In this document: positions 23,713 through 32,967 of the stretch, one piece after another
Position numbering within the stretch: the first letter of the stretch is position 1
Layout of the letters: every line of letters begins with the position of its first letter
NCBI RefSeq assembly: GCF_014266025.1
Contig: NZ_JACMYC010000005.1
Location: 186,001 to 250,000 of the forward strand
Reading direction: 5' to 3'
DNA: 64,000 nt
Origin: Nocardioides deserti
GTDB taxonomy: Bacteria; Actinomycetota; Actinomycetes; Propionibacteriales; Nocardioidaceae
Made by a program: the position numbers and the translations under genes
Notes under the pieces: generated by a model
Database searches by the model: none
What the model saw: only the letters and a program-made list of their open reading frames with translations
What the model was told of the DNA's origin: nothing

Positions 23713-26700
23713 CTACCCGGCGGCCTCCTCGGAGGCGTCCGCGCTGGGCTCGGTCGACTCCTCGTCGGTGTCACCCGAGCCCTCGCCCGACCCCTCCTCC
23801 GAGCCCGCGGCCTGGCCGGAGAGCACCAGCGCCCGGGCGACGGCGCGCTCGGCGGCCTCGACGCGCTCCTGGTACGTCGCCAGGTCGCCGTCGGCGAGGG
23901 CGGCCTGCGCGGCGGCGAAGGCGTCCTCGGCGTCCTCGAGCAGCTGCGCGATCTGCTCGGCACGGGTGCCGGTCAGCTCGCCCCCGGGCTCGTCCTGGCC
24001 ACCGTTCGAGCCGGAGCCACCGGAGCCACCGGACCCGCCCGACCCGTTGCCCGAGCCGGAGCCCGAGCCGGCCGAGCCCGCGGACACACCGAGCAGGTCG
24101 GCGAGCGCGCGGCGCAGCGTCGTCCCCACGCCGACCTCGTCGCCGTACCGCACCAGCACGTAGCGCAGGATCGGGAAGCCGGAGTCGGTGATCTCGCGGA
24201 TCGAGTAGACCGGCTGGACGTAGAGCAGCGCGTCCGCGACCGGCAGGGTCAACAGGTTGCCGTAGACCGGTCGCGCGCCGGAGCGGTTGAAGTCCGCGAC
24301 CAGGTCCGCGATCTGCGGGTCGGTGGCGAACGCGTTGGCCACCTGCCCTGGCCCGTCGGTCTGCTCGTTGGGCAACTGCAGCACGCGCATCCGCCCGTAG
24401 GTCTCGCTCGACGCGTCGGCGTCGACGGAGACGAACGACGCGAGGTTGTCCTTGTTGTAGGGGACGAAGACCGACGACAGCGCGAAGGTCTCCTCGGCGT
24501 CGCCGGGGTTGCGGACGAAGAGCCGGTACGGCGGCTGGAGCGTGCCCCGCGTGTACGGGTCCTCCGGGACCTCCCACCGGTTGTTGTCCTGGTACCAGTC
24601 ACGCGGGTCGGTGACGTGGTAGCGGGCGAACTGGAAGCGCTGCACCTTGAACAGGTCCTCGGGGTAGCGCAGGTGCTGCATCAGCTCGTCGGTGATCTCG
24701 CCCTTCGGCGTGACCGTGCCGGGGAAGGCGTTGCTCCACGCCTCGAGGATCGGGTCCTCCTCGTCCCAGGCGTAGATCGTGACCTCGCCGGAGTACGCGT
24801 CCACGGTCGCCTTGACCGCGTTGCGCATGTAGTTGATCTCGTCGGTCGGGATCGTCCGCAGCGCGCCCGGGGTGTCGAGCGAGTCGTCGGTCATCTCGTC
24901 GAGCGACTCGCGCTGCGCCTGCGGGTAGCGGTCGGTCGTGGTGTAGCCGTCGACGATCCACAGGATCCGCCCGTCGACGACGGCCGGGTAGGCATCCGCG
25001 TCTACCGTCAGCCACGGCGCGACCCTGCGGACGCGGTCCCGAGGCTCGCGGTTGTAGAGGATCTTGCTGTTCTCGTTCACGCGGCCCGAGAGCAGGAAGT
25101 TCGGCTCGCCGAACTTCACGGCGTACATCAGCTGGTTGAAGAAGCCGCCGATCGCGACGTCGCCGTCGCCCTCGTAGGTCGTCACCGTGCCCTGGTCCTC
25201 GCCGCCCGGCGTCGGCAGGTTCAGCTCGACGTCGGGGCTCTCCTCGTCGGCCTTGCCGACGATGGAGTACTCCGGGCTCTGCTCGCCGTAGTAGACCCGC
25301 GTCTCGTAGCCGCCGGTCGCCTCGGTCAGGTCCTCCTGGCCCGGCCCGCTGCCCTCGGCCCACTGCACGTTGTCGGCCTCCGAGACGCTGTCCGCCTCGT
25401 CGGCCTCCTCCCCGGCCTCGGCCTGCGCGGAGTTGTCCTCCGGGCGCTGGTTGGCGTACGCCGCGATGATGCCGTTGCCGTGGGTGTAGACGGTGTGCAG
25501 GTTGGACCAGTTGCGCGAGTCGTCGCCCAGGTTGTCCTGGTCGAGCTCGCGGACGCCGAGCACGAGCGCGCGGTCCTCGCCGTTGATCTCGTAGCGGTCC
25601 ACGTCGAGCACCGGCGCGACCGAGTAGAACGCGCGGACCTGCTGGCGCTGCTCGAACGCCGCGCGCACCAGCTGCGGGTCGACCAGCGGGACCGACGCGG
25701 TGCCGCCGTCGAGCGTGCCGATGTTGACGTCGAGGTCGGGGTCGCTGGAGTACTCCTCGACCTCCACGTCGGCCACGCCGTAGGCCGCGCGGGTGGCGTC
25801 GATGTTGGTCTGGATGTAGGGCTCCTCCTTGTCGGCCTGGGAGGGGTTGACCTGGAACTGCTGGACGATGCCGGGCCAGATCAGGCCGAGCAGCACCGCG
25901 GAGAGCGCCATGAGCGCCAGGCCCATCGACGGCAGGATCCAGGTGCGGCGCCAGACATTGAGGAAGAACAGCACCGCGCACACCAGCGCGATGCCCATGA
26001 GGATGTTCTTGGCCGGCAGCACCGCGTGGTCGTCGGTGTAGCTCATGCCGGTGAACAGCTCGCCGCCCTGGGTCACCAGGTCGAAGCGGTCGAGGTAGTA
26101 GTCGACGCCCTTGGCCAGCACGAAGATGCCCAGCAGCACCGAGAGCTGCACCTGCGCCGCGCCCGAGAGCCGGTCGGTCGAGACCTGGAGCCGGATGCCG
26201 CCGTACAGGTAGTGCACGACGGCCGCCGCGAGCAGCGCCACGACGACGACCGCCATGGTGAAGTCGACGAGGAAGTGCAGCCAGGGCAGGTCGAAGACGT
26301 AGAAGCCGATGTCGCGCCCGAAGTACGGGTCGTCGTCCCCGAAGGCGTTGCCGTTGCGCCACAGCAGGTAGTTGCGCCACTCCCCCGACCCCGAGGTGCC
26401 GGCGAAGACGCCCATCACCAGCGCGACGCCGACCAGCAGCCAGGTGCGGATCGGCGTGACCGCCTCGCGGTAGCGCTCCAGGCCGCTCTGGTCCGAGCCC
26501 GGGACCCGGAACGCCGGGCGGTAGCGGTAGGCCAACCACATGTTGAGGCCGACGACGATCGCCATGAGCGCGCCGAAGACCAGGAACAGGCCGGTCCGCG
26601 TCCAGAACAGCGTCGTGAAGACCGAGCCGTAGTCGGCGCCGCGGAACCACAGCCGGTCGGTGTAGAACGACGCGAACGTCGTCAGGCCGAAGAACGCCAG

Positions 26701-26802
26701 CACCACCACGACCGCGGTGATGGCCAGCGCGCGCGACCGGCGCGGCACCTCCCGCTCCGGCGGCGGGGTGTCGCGAGGGTCGTCGGCGAAGAGCTCGCTC
26801 AC
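23713..26802 (-). CDS. UPF0182-family membrane protein
   Basis: A 1029-residue protein. Seven or so hydrophobic segments lie within about residues 20-330, then a very large extracytoplasmic domain of about 550 residues, and a low-complexity Gly/Ser linker (about 915-935) ending in an acidic Ser/Glu tail. Length and motifs (DRLWFRGADYGSVF, YSIREITDSGFP) match UPF0182 (COG1615), which is conserved across actinobacteria but of unknown function. It overlaps the PPA1309-like gene by 4 bp and shares the order with M. tuberculosis Rv3193c/Rv3194c. The initiator tRNA lies just downstream. Confidence 0.9.
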   Translation of the reverse strand: MSELFADDPRDTPPPEREVPRRSRALAITAVVVVLAFFGLTTFASFYTDRLWFRGADYGSVFTTLFWTRTGLFLVFGALMAIVVGLNMWLAYRYRPAFRVPGSDQSGLERYREAVTPIRTWLLVGVALVMGVFAGTSGSGEWRNYLLWRNGNAFGDDDPYFGRDIGFYVFDLPWLHFLVDFTMAVVVVALLAAAVVHYLYGGIRLQVSTDRLSGAAQVQLSVLLGIFVLAKGVDYYLDRFDLVTQGGELFTGMSYTDDHAVLPAKNILMGIALVCAVLFFLNVWRRTWILPSMGLALMALSAVLLGLIWPGIVQQFQVNPSQADKEEPYIQTNIDATRAAYGVADVEVEEYSSDPDLDVNIGTLDGGTASVPLVDPQLVRAAFEQRQQVRAFYSVAPVLDVDRYEINGEDRALVLGVRELDQDNLGDDSRNWSNLHTVYTHGNGIIAAYANQRPEDNSAQAEAGEEADEADSVSEADNVQWAEGSGPGQEDLTEATGGYETRVYYGEQSPEYSIVGKADEESPDVELNLPTPGGEDQGTVTTYEGDGDVAIGGFFNQLMYAVKFGEPNFLLSGRVNENSKILYNREPRDRVRRVAPWLTVDADAYPAVVDGRILWIVDGYTTTDRYPQAQRESLDEMTDDSLDTPGALRTIPTDEINYMRNAVKATVDAYSGEVTIYAWDEEDPILEAWSNAFPGTVTPKGEITDELMQHLRYPEDLFKVQRFQFARYHVTDPRDWYQDNNRWEVPEDPYTRGTLQPPYRLFVRNPGDAEETFALSSVFVPYNKDNLASFVSVDADASSETYGRMRVLQLPNEQTDGPGQVANAFATDPQIADLVADFNRSGARPVYGNLLTLPVADALLYVQPVYSIREITDSGFPILRYVLVRYGDEVGVGTTLRRALADLLGVSAGSAGSGSGSGNGSGGSGGSGGSGSNGGQDEPGGELTGTRAEQIAQLLEDAEDAFAAAQAALADGDLATYQERVEAAERAVARALVLSGQAAGSEEGSGEGSGDTDEESTEPSADASEEAAG

Positions 26803-27467
26803 GCGGACCCTCCCGGCTGGTCGGTGCGTCCGTCAGTGGGTGCGGTCGTGTGGTTCATTCCCTCGTCCTCCTCCAGCGTGGCCTGCAGCAGCGCGAGCAG
26901 GCCGGGCACCAGGTCGGCGCCCCCGACGACCGACTGGTCGTCGTCGTGCGCGCGCAACCGCAGCGCGCAGTACGTCGATCCGTCGCGGGTCGCCCCCGCG
27001 ACGATGCGGACCTCCTGGCGGTCCGGGTGCTCGCGGGCGAACGCCTCGGCCTCCGCCGGGTCCTCCGGCACCTCGGTGTCCGCGCCGGGCGGCAGCACCA
27101 GCCGCTCCACGACCGCGGCGCAGCCGGTCACACCGGCGGGCCACAGGATCGTCTCCAGCACCTGCTCCAGGGGTACGTCGGGTGCCAGCTGGTCCTGCTC
27201 GATCGCGGTCAGCGACCCCTGCTCGGACGACGCGTCCAGCCCCATCTGCGCCGCCAGCGCCGGCTCCTGGCGCACCAGCGCCCCGGTCTCGACCAACGCG
27301 TACAAGCGGGCCGGCTGGTCCCAGCCGTCACCGGCCAGGTGCGACTCGATCTCCAGCACCGCCGACGCGAGCGCCGGGTCGGTGTCCAGGTCGTCGAGCA
27401 GGCCGTCCTTGTCCGCCTGGTCGCCGTGGTCGTCCGCGGTCGGGTCGGGCACCTGGTCCTCGGTCAC
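26799..27467 (-). CDS. PPA1309-like conserved actinobacterial protein
   Basis: A 222-residue acidic soluble protein with the pattern of the 'PPA1309 family' found beside the YlbL protease and UPF0182 genes: LASAVLEIESHLAGDGWDQPARLYALV near residue 35 and YCALRLRAHDDDQSVVGGADLVPGLLALL near 166. The function is unknown. It starts at GTG 27467 within a 17-bp direct duplication, so a second identical GTG context lies 17 bp upstream but out of frame. It is the middle gene of the three-gene operon ylbL - PPA1309 - UPF0182. Confidence 0.8.
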   Translation of the reverse strand: MTEDQVPDPTADDHGDQADKDGLLDDLDTDPALASAVLEIESHLAGDGWDQPARLYALVETGALVRQEPALAAQMGLDASSEQGSLTAIEQDQLAPDVPLEQVLETILWPAGVTGCAAVVERLVLPPGADTEVPEDPAEAEAFAREHPDRQEVRIVAGATRDGSTYCALRLRAHDDDQSVVGGADLVPGLLALLQATLEEDEGMNHTTAPTDGRTDQPGGSA

Positions 27468-27488
27468 GTCTGGTCCTCGGTCACGTCT
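27455..27488. repeat. 17-bp tandem duplication over the PPA1309-like start
   Basis: GGTCCTCGGTCACGTCT occurs twice in tandem (27455-27471 and 27472-27488) and begins a third time. It duplicates the start-codon region in a non-coding multiple, so only the inner GTG is in frame. Confidence 0.8.
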
Positions 27489-27496
27489 GGTCCTCG

Positions 27497-28546
27497 TCAG
27501 TTCTCGTCACAGCCGGGCAGGTCCTCGGTGTCGGGGTCGGCCACCCACGTCTCGATGGCCTCGACGGCGTCGTGCATCGTCTCCGCGCGCACCAGCTCCA
27601 TGTCGTCGGCCGGCGCCCCGAGCGCGTCCGCGCAGTTGTCGGGCGGCACCAGGAACAACGCGGCACCGGCGTCGCGTGCTCCCACGATCTTCTGCTGGAT
27701 GCCGCCGATCGGCCCGACGTTGCCCTCCGGGTCGATCGTGCCGCTGCCGGCCACGATCGCCTCGCCGGTCAGCGAACCCGGGGTGAGGGTGTCGTAGATG
27801 GCCAGGCTGAACATCAGCCCGGCGCTCGGGCCGCCGATCTGGGGGTCGACGTTGACCGAGACCTCGAACGGGAACGTGAACCCGGTGCCGAGCCGCACGC
27901 CCACCTGCGGCCGGCCGTCGACCTCCTCGGGCACGACCTCCACCGTGCGCTCCTCGCCCTTGCGCAGCACGCGGAAGGTCACCGGCTCGCCGGGCTCGGC
28001 CGCCTTCACGACGTCCACGAGGTCCTGCGGCTCCTCGATCTCGACGCCGTCGGCCTCGAGGAACACGTCGCGCACCCGCAGCCGCCCCTCGGCCGGGGTC
28101 CCCTCCGTCACCAGGAGCACCTCGACGGCCGGCTCCACGTCGTACCCCAGCTCGGTCAGCGCGACCGCGGTGGCGGCGTCCTGGGAGGTGACCATGTCGA
28201 CCGCGCCCTCGGCCTCGTTCTCCTCGTCGGTGGTCCCCACCTCGTAGACCGCCTCGTAGGGGTAGACCGCGTCCTCGTCGCTGAGCCAGCCCTTCATCAC
28301 CTCGAAGAGCGACACGTCGGCGTTCGGCCGCGACACGAAGACCGTGGTCATCCGCAGCTCGCCGTCCTCGCGGTAGGTCTGCTCCCCGTCGATCTCGACG
28401 ATCTCCTTGCCGCCGTCGGTCCCCAGCACGTCGACGGTCAGGCCGGGCTCGTAGGTGACGTACGGCAGCGGGTGGCGGGCCGCCGCCACGAGCAGCGCCA
28501 CGACCAGCGGCACCGCCAGGAGGGCGGCGATCGTGCGCTGCGTCAT
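27497..28546 (-). CDS. YlbL-type PDZ - Lon (S16) protease, membrane-anchored
   Basis: A 349-residue protein: one N-terminal membrane anchor (5-22), a PDZ domain at about 140-215 and a Lon-type proteolytic domain at about 225-345. The Ser in GGPSAGLMF and the Lys in GGIQQKIVGA form the Ser-Lys dyad. There is no AAA+ domain, so it acts as an ATP-independent Lon-like peptidase at the membrane. It equals Rv3194c by position (from memory) and is the first gene of the operon with the PPA1309-like and UPF0182 genes. Confidence 0.9.
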   Translation of the reverse strand: MTQRTIAALLAVPLVVALLVAAARHPLPYVTYEPGLTVDVLGTDGGKEIVEIDGEQTYREDGELRMTTVFVSRPNADVSLFEVMKGWLSDEDAVYPYEAVYEVGTTDEENEAEGAVDMVTSQDAATAVALTELGYDVEPAVEVLLVTEGTPAEGRLRVRDVFLEADGVEIEEPQDLVDVVKAAEPGEPVTFRVLRKGEERTVEVVPEEVDGRPQVGVRLGTGFTFPFEVSVNVDPQIGGPSAGLMFSLAIYDTLTPGSLTGEAIVAGSGTIDPEGNVGPIGGIQQKIVGARDAGAALFLVPPDNCADALGAPADDMELVRAETMHDAVEAIETWVADPDTEDLPGCDEN

Positions 28547-28589
28547 GGCGCCACCTTCTCATCAGGCGGCAAGCCGGGCTCCGGCCGGT

Positions 28590-28817
28590 TCAGGAGGCGC
28601 GGCGGGAGGGGCGCACGGCGACGCCGGTGCTGCGGTCCTCGCGTCGCGCGGGTGCGGCGTACGTCGGCCGCTGGCCCCGCTCGATCGCTGCGCCCATCCG
28701 CCGGACGGCCACCTCGCGGTCGACCTCCCCGCGACCCTCGCGGCCCAGCCACGACACCCACACCATCGCCACGGCCGTCACCACGGCGGGCGGCACGAGC
28801 CAGAGCAGGATCTCCAC
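28590..28817 (-). CDS. Small single-pass membrane protein
   Basis: A 75-residue protein: one transmembrane helix (residues 3-24, LLWLVPPAVVTAVAMVWVSWL), then a basic cytoplasmic tail rich in Arg with ERGQRPTYAAPARRED. It is transcribed in the same direction as ylbL, 43 bp upstream of it, so it is probably the leading gene of that operon. No family is recognised. Confidence 0.65.
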   Translation of the reverse strand: MEILLWLVPPAVVTAVAMVWVSWLGREGRGEVDREVAVRRMGAAIERGQRPTYAAPARREDRSTGVAVRPSRRAS

Positions 28818-28886
28818 GCCCCGAAGGCTAGGCGGCGGGCCGCTCGTTCCGGCGGAGCCACGCCCGCTGCCCCGGGCCGACGGGGG

Positions 28887-29315
28887 CTACGGGGAGCCGA
28901 CCCACTCCTCGGTGCCGTCGCCGAAGCGCTGGTGCTTCCAGATCGGCACCTCGTCCTTCAACGTGTCGATGAGGACGCGGGAGGCCTCGAAGGCGGTGCC
29001 GCGGTGGGCGGAGGCGGTCGCGACGACGACGGCGGCGTCGCCGATGGCGAGGCTGCCGACGCGGTGGACGGCGGCGACGCCGTGCACGTCGTGCTCCTCG
29101 GCGACCCGGTCGCAGACCTCCGCCAGCTTCGCGAGTGCCGTCGGGTGGGCGGAGTAGTCCAGGCCGGTGACGCCCTTGCCGCCGTCGTGGTCGCGGACGC
29201 GGCCGACGAAGAGGACCAGCCCGCCGGAGGCGTCGTCGTCGAGCGAGCGGAGCACCTCGTCGACGTCGAGCGCGGTCTCGCGCAGGCCGACGAGGCGGAC
29301 GGCCGGATGGGTCAT
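28887..29315 (-). CDS. moaE: Molybdopterin synthase catalytic subunit MoaE
   Basis: A 142-residue MoaE, which transfers sulfur from thiocarboxylated MoaD to precursor Z to make molybdopterin. The signature GLVLFVGRVRDHDGGKGVTGLDYSAH and the catalytic Lys-containing ASRVLIDTLKDEVPIWKHQ segment are present. The ATG at 29315 is chosen because the upstream frame overlaps the divergent zincin gene. MoaD is not adjacent; the sulfur-activating MoeZ is encoded at 61674-62882 in this window. Confidence 0.9.
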   Translation of the reverse strand: MTHPAVRLVGLRETALDVDEVLRSLDDDASGGLVLFVGRVRDHDGGKGVTGLDYSAHPTALAKLAEVCDRVAEEHDVHGVAAVHRVGSLAIGDAAVVVATASAHRGTAFEASRVLIDTLKDEVPIWKHQRFGDGTEEWVGSP

Positions 29316-29369
29316 GGGGCCGACCCTAGTCGCGTGCTCGCCGCTGGGCCCGCCGCGTACCGTGGGAGC

Positions 29370-30785
29370 ATGACGAACAACCCGTCGGACGGTCCCGACG
29401 ACGGCCAGGACCCGGGCCAGAACCCGTTCAAGGGCACGCCCTTCGAGGCGTTCTTCTCCGGTGGCGCCGGTGGCTTCCCCGGCGGATTCCCCGGCGGATT
29501 CCCCGGTGGTTTCCCGGGCGGACTCCCGGGAGGCGCGGGCGGCGGCATGCCCGACCTCTCCCAGCTCTTCGGCCAGATCCAGGCGATGATGCAGCCCTAC
29601 GACGGTCCGCTGAACTGGGACCTCGCGCTCGACACCGCCCGCAAGGCCGTCCCCCAGCCGGACCCGACGCCGACCCAGCGGCAGAAGGACGCCGTCGCCG
29701 ACGCCCTCCGCCTCGCCGACCACTGGCTCGACGACACCACGTCGTTCCCCTCCGGAGTCACCTCCACGACCGCCTGGAGCCGCGCCGAGTGGGTCGTCGG
29801 CACCGCCGAGGTCTGGAAGGTGCTGGTCGCGCCCGTCGCCGAGCAGTCCACCTCGGGCATCACCGACGCGCTGCCGCCGGAGGCCAAGGCGCAGGCCGGC
29901 CCGATCCTCGGCATCCTCGGCAAGGCCATGGGCGCGATGCTCGCCAGCCAGGTCGGCTCCGCGCTCGGCGCGCTGGCCGGCGAGGTGCTGAGCGTCTCCG
30001 ACGTCGGCGTGCCGCTGGCCCAGCCCGGCCGGGCCGCGCTGCTGCCGACCAACGTCACGGCCTTCGCCGAGGGTCTCGACGTCACCGAGGACGACGTGCT
30101 GCTCTACCTCGCGCTGCGCGAGGCCGCCCACCAGCGGCTCTTCGCCCACGTCCCGTGGCTGCGCGAGCACGTCATCGCCGCGGTCACCGACTTCGCCAAG
30201 GGCGTCGAGATCAACGCCGAGGCGATCCAGGCCCGCATCGAGGAGCAGATGCGCGGCGTCGACCCGACCAACCCCGAGTCGATGCAGCAGCTGCTCGAGG
30301 GCGGCCTGTTCGAGATGCCGAAGTCGCCGCGCCAGGAGGCCGCGCTGCAGCGGCTCGAGACCGCGCTCGCGCTCGTCGAGGGCTGGGTCGACGAGGTCGT
30401 CGGCCAGGCCACCGCCGAGCGGATGCCGGCCGCGGCCAAGATGCAGGAGGCGGTACGCCGCCGGCGCGCCGCGGGCGGGCCGGCCGAGCAGACCTTCGCC
30501 TCGCTCGTCGGGCTCGAGATGCGCCCTCGCCGGCTGCGCGACGCCTCCACCCTGTGGGGCTCGCTGCGCACCCGCCAGGGCATCGAGGGCCGCGACGGCG
30601 TGTGGATGCACCCCGACCTGCTGCCGACCGCCGCCGACCTCGACGACCCGCTGGGCTTCCGCGAGGACGCCGGCGCGCCCGCGGAGCTGACCGACGAGGC
30701 CTTCGACGCCGAGCTCCGCAAGCTGCTCGAGCCCGGGTCCGACGGCTCCGGGTCCGACGGCTCGCGCGGCTCCGACGAGGAGTGA
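29370..30785 (+). CDS. Zincin-like metalloprotease-family protein (DUF2342)
   Basis: A 471-residue protein of the 'zinc-dependent metalloprotease' (Zincin_2/coenzyme F420-biosynthesis-associated) family. The core helix is REAAHQRLFAHVPWL with Glu251, His254 and His260 in place of a classic HExxH. An N-terminal flexible region contains four GGFP repeats (about 34-50) from a 12-bp DNA tandem. The ATG at 29370 follows GGGAG by 4 bp. The homologue Rv3195 has the same neighbours. It is followed by a NUDIX gene overlapping by 4 bp. Confidence 0.85.
   Translation: MTNNPSDGPDDGQDPGQNPFKGTPFEAFFSGGAGGFPGGFPGGFPGGFPGGLPGGAGGGMPDLSQLFGQIQAMMQPYDGPLNWDLALDTARKAVPQPDPTPTQRQKDAVADALRLADHWLDDTTSFPSGVTSTTAWSRAEWVVGTAEVWKVLVAPVAEQSTSGITDALPPEAKAQAGPILGILGKAMGAMLASQVGSALGALAGEVLSVSDVGVPLAQPGRAALLPTNVTAFAEGLDVTEDDVLLYLALREAAHQRLFAHVPWLREHVIAAVTDFAKGVEINAEAIQARIEEQMRGVDPTNPESMQQLLEGGLFEMPKSPRQEAALQRLETALALVEGWVDEVVGQATAERMPAAAKMQEAVRRRRAAGGPAEQTFASLVGLEMRPRRLRDASTLWGSLRTRQGIEGRDGVWMHPDLLPTAADLDDPLGFREDAGAPAELTDEAFDAELRKLLEPGSDGSGSDGSRGSDEE
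29475..29522. repeat. 12-bp tandem repeat in the zincin gene
   Basis: TTCCCCGGCGGA and close variants are repeated four times in frame, encoding FPGG repeats in the disordered N-terminus. Confidence 0.8.
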
Positions 30786-31411
30786 GCCTCCACGCCGACG
30801 CGCTGGCGCTGCTGACGGCCTGGACGGCGCCCGGGCCTGCGCAGGAGGCGCTGCGCGAGCGGTACGTCGCTCACCTGGAGGCCCATCCCGACGGGCTGGG
30901 GCGGTCCTGCCGGCCCGACCACGTCACGGCCAGCACGCTGGTCGTCGACGCGGCCGGCGAGCGGGTGCTGCTGACGCTGCACGCCAAGGCGCGCGAGTGG
31001 TTCCAGCTCGGCGGGCACTGCGAGCCGGGCGACACCACGCTCGCCGGCGCCGCGCTGCGCGAGGCGACCGAGGAGTCCGGGATCGCCGGGTTGCTGGTCG
31101 ACCCGCAGCCGGTGCACCTCTCCGAGCACGCCGTGCCGTTCTGCGGGGGGCCGCTGGCCGACGGACGTCCCGTGCACCACCTGGACGTCCGCTTCCTCGC
31201 GGTCGCGCCGGCGGAGGCGGCGTACGCCGTGAGCGAGGAGTCGGTCGACGTGCGGTGGTGGCCGGTCGAGGACCTGCCGAACCCGGAGCTCGCCGAGCTG
31301 GTCGCGCTGGCTTCGGACCGGTTGGCGCTGGACCGGCTGGGTCAGTCGACTTCGTCCTGCATCGACGACGGCGGGTCGACCCGCGCGGCCGCGGACCAGC
31401 CGAGCAGGTAG
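30782..31411 (+). CDS. NUDIX hydrolase
   Basis: A 209-residue NUDIX protein. The box lies at about residues 78-101 (GHCEPGDTT..ALREATEESGI), with Asp in place of the first Glu and one extra residue in the spacer, a form I have seen in many actinobacterial NUDIX proteins. The GTG at 30782 overlaps the zincin stop by 4 bp, which fixes the start. The last 23 codons (SCIDDGGSTRAAADQ) overlap the convergent SprT/YgjP-like gene by 70 bp. The substrate is probably a nucleoside diphosphate derivative but is unassigned. Confidence 0.85.
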   Translation: MSLHADALALLTAWTAPGPAQEALRERYVAHLEAHPDGLGRSCRPDHVTASTLVVDAAGERVLLTLHAKAREWFQLGGHCEPGDTTLAGAALREATEESGIAGLLVDPQPVHLSEHAVPFCGGPLADGRPVHHLDVRFLAVAPAEAAYAVSEESVDVRWWPVEDLPNPELAELVALASDRLALDRLGQSTSSCIDDGGSTRAAADQPSR

Positions 31412-31878
31412 CCCTTGGCCCGCTCGGTCTGCGGGTAGCGGTCGACCCACGCCCAGAACCGCGCGTCGTGACCGGCCTCGATCAGGTGCGCGAGCTCGTG
31501 CACCATCACGTAGTCGATGACCCACGACGGCATCCCCTGGAGCCGCACCGACAGCCGGATCGAGCGGTCGCCTGGGGTGCACGAGCCCCAGCGCGCGTTC
31601 TGGTTGTCGACCCAGCGGACCGACTCGGGCACGGCGATGCCGCCGAGGTACCGGTCGCTCAGCAGCCGCGCCCGCGCCAGCAGGTCGTCGTCCGAGGGGT
31701 TGCGGCGGCGCTCGGACCGCTCGAGCCGGGCGACCATCTTCTCCACCCAGTCCGCCTCCTCGGCGCGGGACAGGCTGGCCGGGACGAGGACGACGATCCG
31801 CTCGCCGTCGCGGTACGCCGAGACCGTGCGGCGCCGCCGCTTCGAGCGGCGCACCTCCACGTCCTGGCGCACTCCCAT
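31342..31878 (-). CDS. M48/YgjP-type metallopeptidase-like protein
   Basis: A 178-residue protein of the DUF45/YgjP (WLM-like) family. The zinc motif VHELAHLIEAGHDARFW gives His127, Glu128, His131 and a third ligand at His137, and NARWGSCTPGDRSIRLS is the family's second signature. The N-terminus is strongly basic (RRSKRRRRTVS). It overlaps the tail of the NUDIX gene by 70 bp in convergent orientation, and no space is left for a terminator. The role is unclear; nucleic-acid-associated proteolysis is suggested for relatives. Confidence 0.88.
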   Translation of the reverse strand: MGVRQDVEVRRSKRRRRTVSAYRDGERIVVLVPASLSRAEEADWVEKMVARLERSERRRNPSDDDLLARARLLSDRYLGGIAVPESVRWVDNQNARWGSCTPGDRSIRLSVRLQGMPSWVIDYVMVHELAHLIEAGHDARFWAWVDRYPQTERAKGYLLGWSAAARVDPPSSMQDEVD

Positions 31879-31888
31879 GTGCGGGAAC

Positions 31889-32950
31889 CTACTTCGTCGC
31901 CCACGCCAGGAGGCGCTCCTTCGGCCACGTGTTGACGATGCGGTCGGGCTCGATCCCGGCCGCGGCGGCCCGCTCCGCGCCGTACCAGAGGAAGTCCAGC
32001 TGCCCCGGGGCGTGCGCGTCGCTGTCGATGGAGAAGACGCAGCCGATGTCGCGGGCCAGCTCGAGCAGCTCGGTGGGCGGGTCGCGGCGCTCGGGCCGGG
32101 AGTTGATCTCCACGGCGACGTCGTGCTCGGCGCAGGACTCGAAGACCGCGCGCGCGTCGAACTGCGAGGGCGGGCGGGTGCCGCGGCCGCCGGTCACCAG
32201 GCGGCCGGTGCAGTGGCCCAGGACGTTCATGTGCCGGTTCCTCGTCGCGGCGACCATCCGGCGCGTCATCGCGTCGCGGTCCATCCGCAGCTTGGAGTGG
32301 ACGCTGGCGACCCGGACGTCGAGCCGGTCGAGCATCTCCTCGGTCTGGTCGAGGCCGCCGTCGTCGAGGATGTCGACCTCGATCCCCTTGAGCAGCGTGA
32401 ACGACCCGCCCAGGTGCTCGTTGACCGCATCGACCACGTCGAGCTGGCGGGCCAGGCGCTCCGCGCTGAGGCCGCGCGCCACCTTCAGCCGCGGCGAGTG
32501 GTCGGTGAGCACGAGGTACTCGTGGCCCAGCTCCATCGCGGTGATCGCCATCTCCTCGATGGGCGAGCCGCCGTCGGACCAGTCGGAGTGGGAGTGGCAG
32601 TCGCCGCGCAGCGCCGCGTGCAGGTCGTGGGCGCCGTGCTCGTCCTCGGTGAGCGGGCCGGCGTGCTCGGTCTCCAGCTCGGCCAGGCGCCGCGGCGTCT
32701 CTCCGCGCACCGCCTCGGCGATGACCCGGCCCGAGGACTTCCCCACCCCCGGCAGGTCGGTCAGCGTGCCCTCGTCGACCATCCGGGCGACCTCGTCGTC
32801 GGGCAGCGGCAGGATCGTCGCGGCCGCGCCGCGGTAGGCCTTGACCTTGTAGGTGTCCTCCCGCGCCCGCTCGAGCAGGAACGCGATCCGCCGCAGCGCG
32901 GCGACCGGCCCCGCGGTGTACGCCGCCGGCACCTCGGGCTGCTCGCCCAC
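31889..32950 (-). CDS. PHP-domain protein with HhH motif (PolX C-terminal-like)
   Basis: A 353-residue metal-dependent phosphoesterase. The N-terminal 90 residues carry a DNA-polymerase-X-type helix-hairpin-helix region (LTDLPGVGKSSGR at about 63-75). A PHP domain follows from about 115, with GDCHSHSDWSDGG (His119, His121), LTDHSPRL, EINSRPERRDPP and SIDSDAHAP. The nucleotidyltransferase domain of PolX is missing. The GTG at 32950 is preceded by GGAGGTGG, which decides against longer frames. It is probably a 3'-end-processing or DNA-repair phosphatase/nuclease; that role is inferred. Confidence 0.85.
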   Translation of the reverse strand: MGEQPEVPAAYTAGPVAALRRIAFLLERAREDTYKVKAYRGAAATILPLPDDEVARMVDEGTLTDLPGVGKSSGRVIAEAVRGETPRRLAELETEHAGPLTEDEHGAHDLHAALRGDCHSHSDWSDGGSPIEEMAITAMELGHEYLVLTDHSPRLKVARGLSAERLARQLDVVDAVNEHLGGSFTLLKGIEVDILDDGGLDQTEEMLDRLDVRVASVHSKLRMDRDAMTRRMVAATRNRHMNVLGHCTGRLVTGGRGTRPPSQFDARAVFESCAEHDVAVEINSRPERRDPPTELLELARDIGCVFSIDSDAHAPGQLDFLWYGAERAAAAGIEPDRIVNTWPKERLLAWATK

Positions 32951-32967
32951 AGCCCACCTCCGTCCGT

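Noticed and set aside
23626..27786. A 1386-codon plus-strand frame opposite the UPF0182 gene
   Set aside because: It mirrors the high third-position GC of the minus-strand genes and runs through the tRNA and three genes; the composition (V/R/A/G/L-rich, no domains) is that of an antisense shadow.
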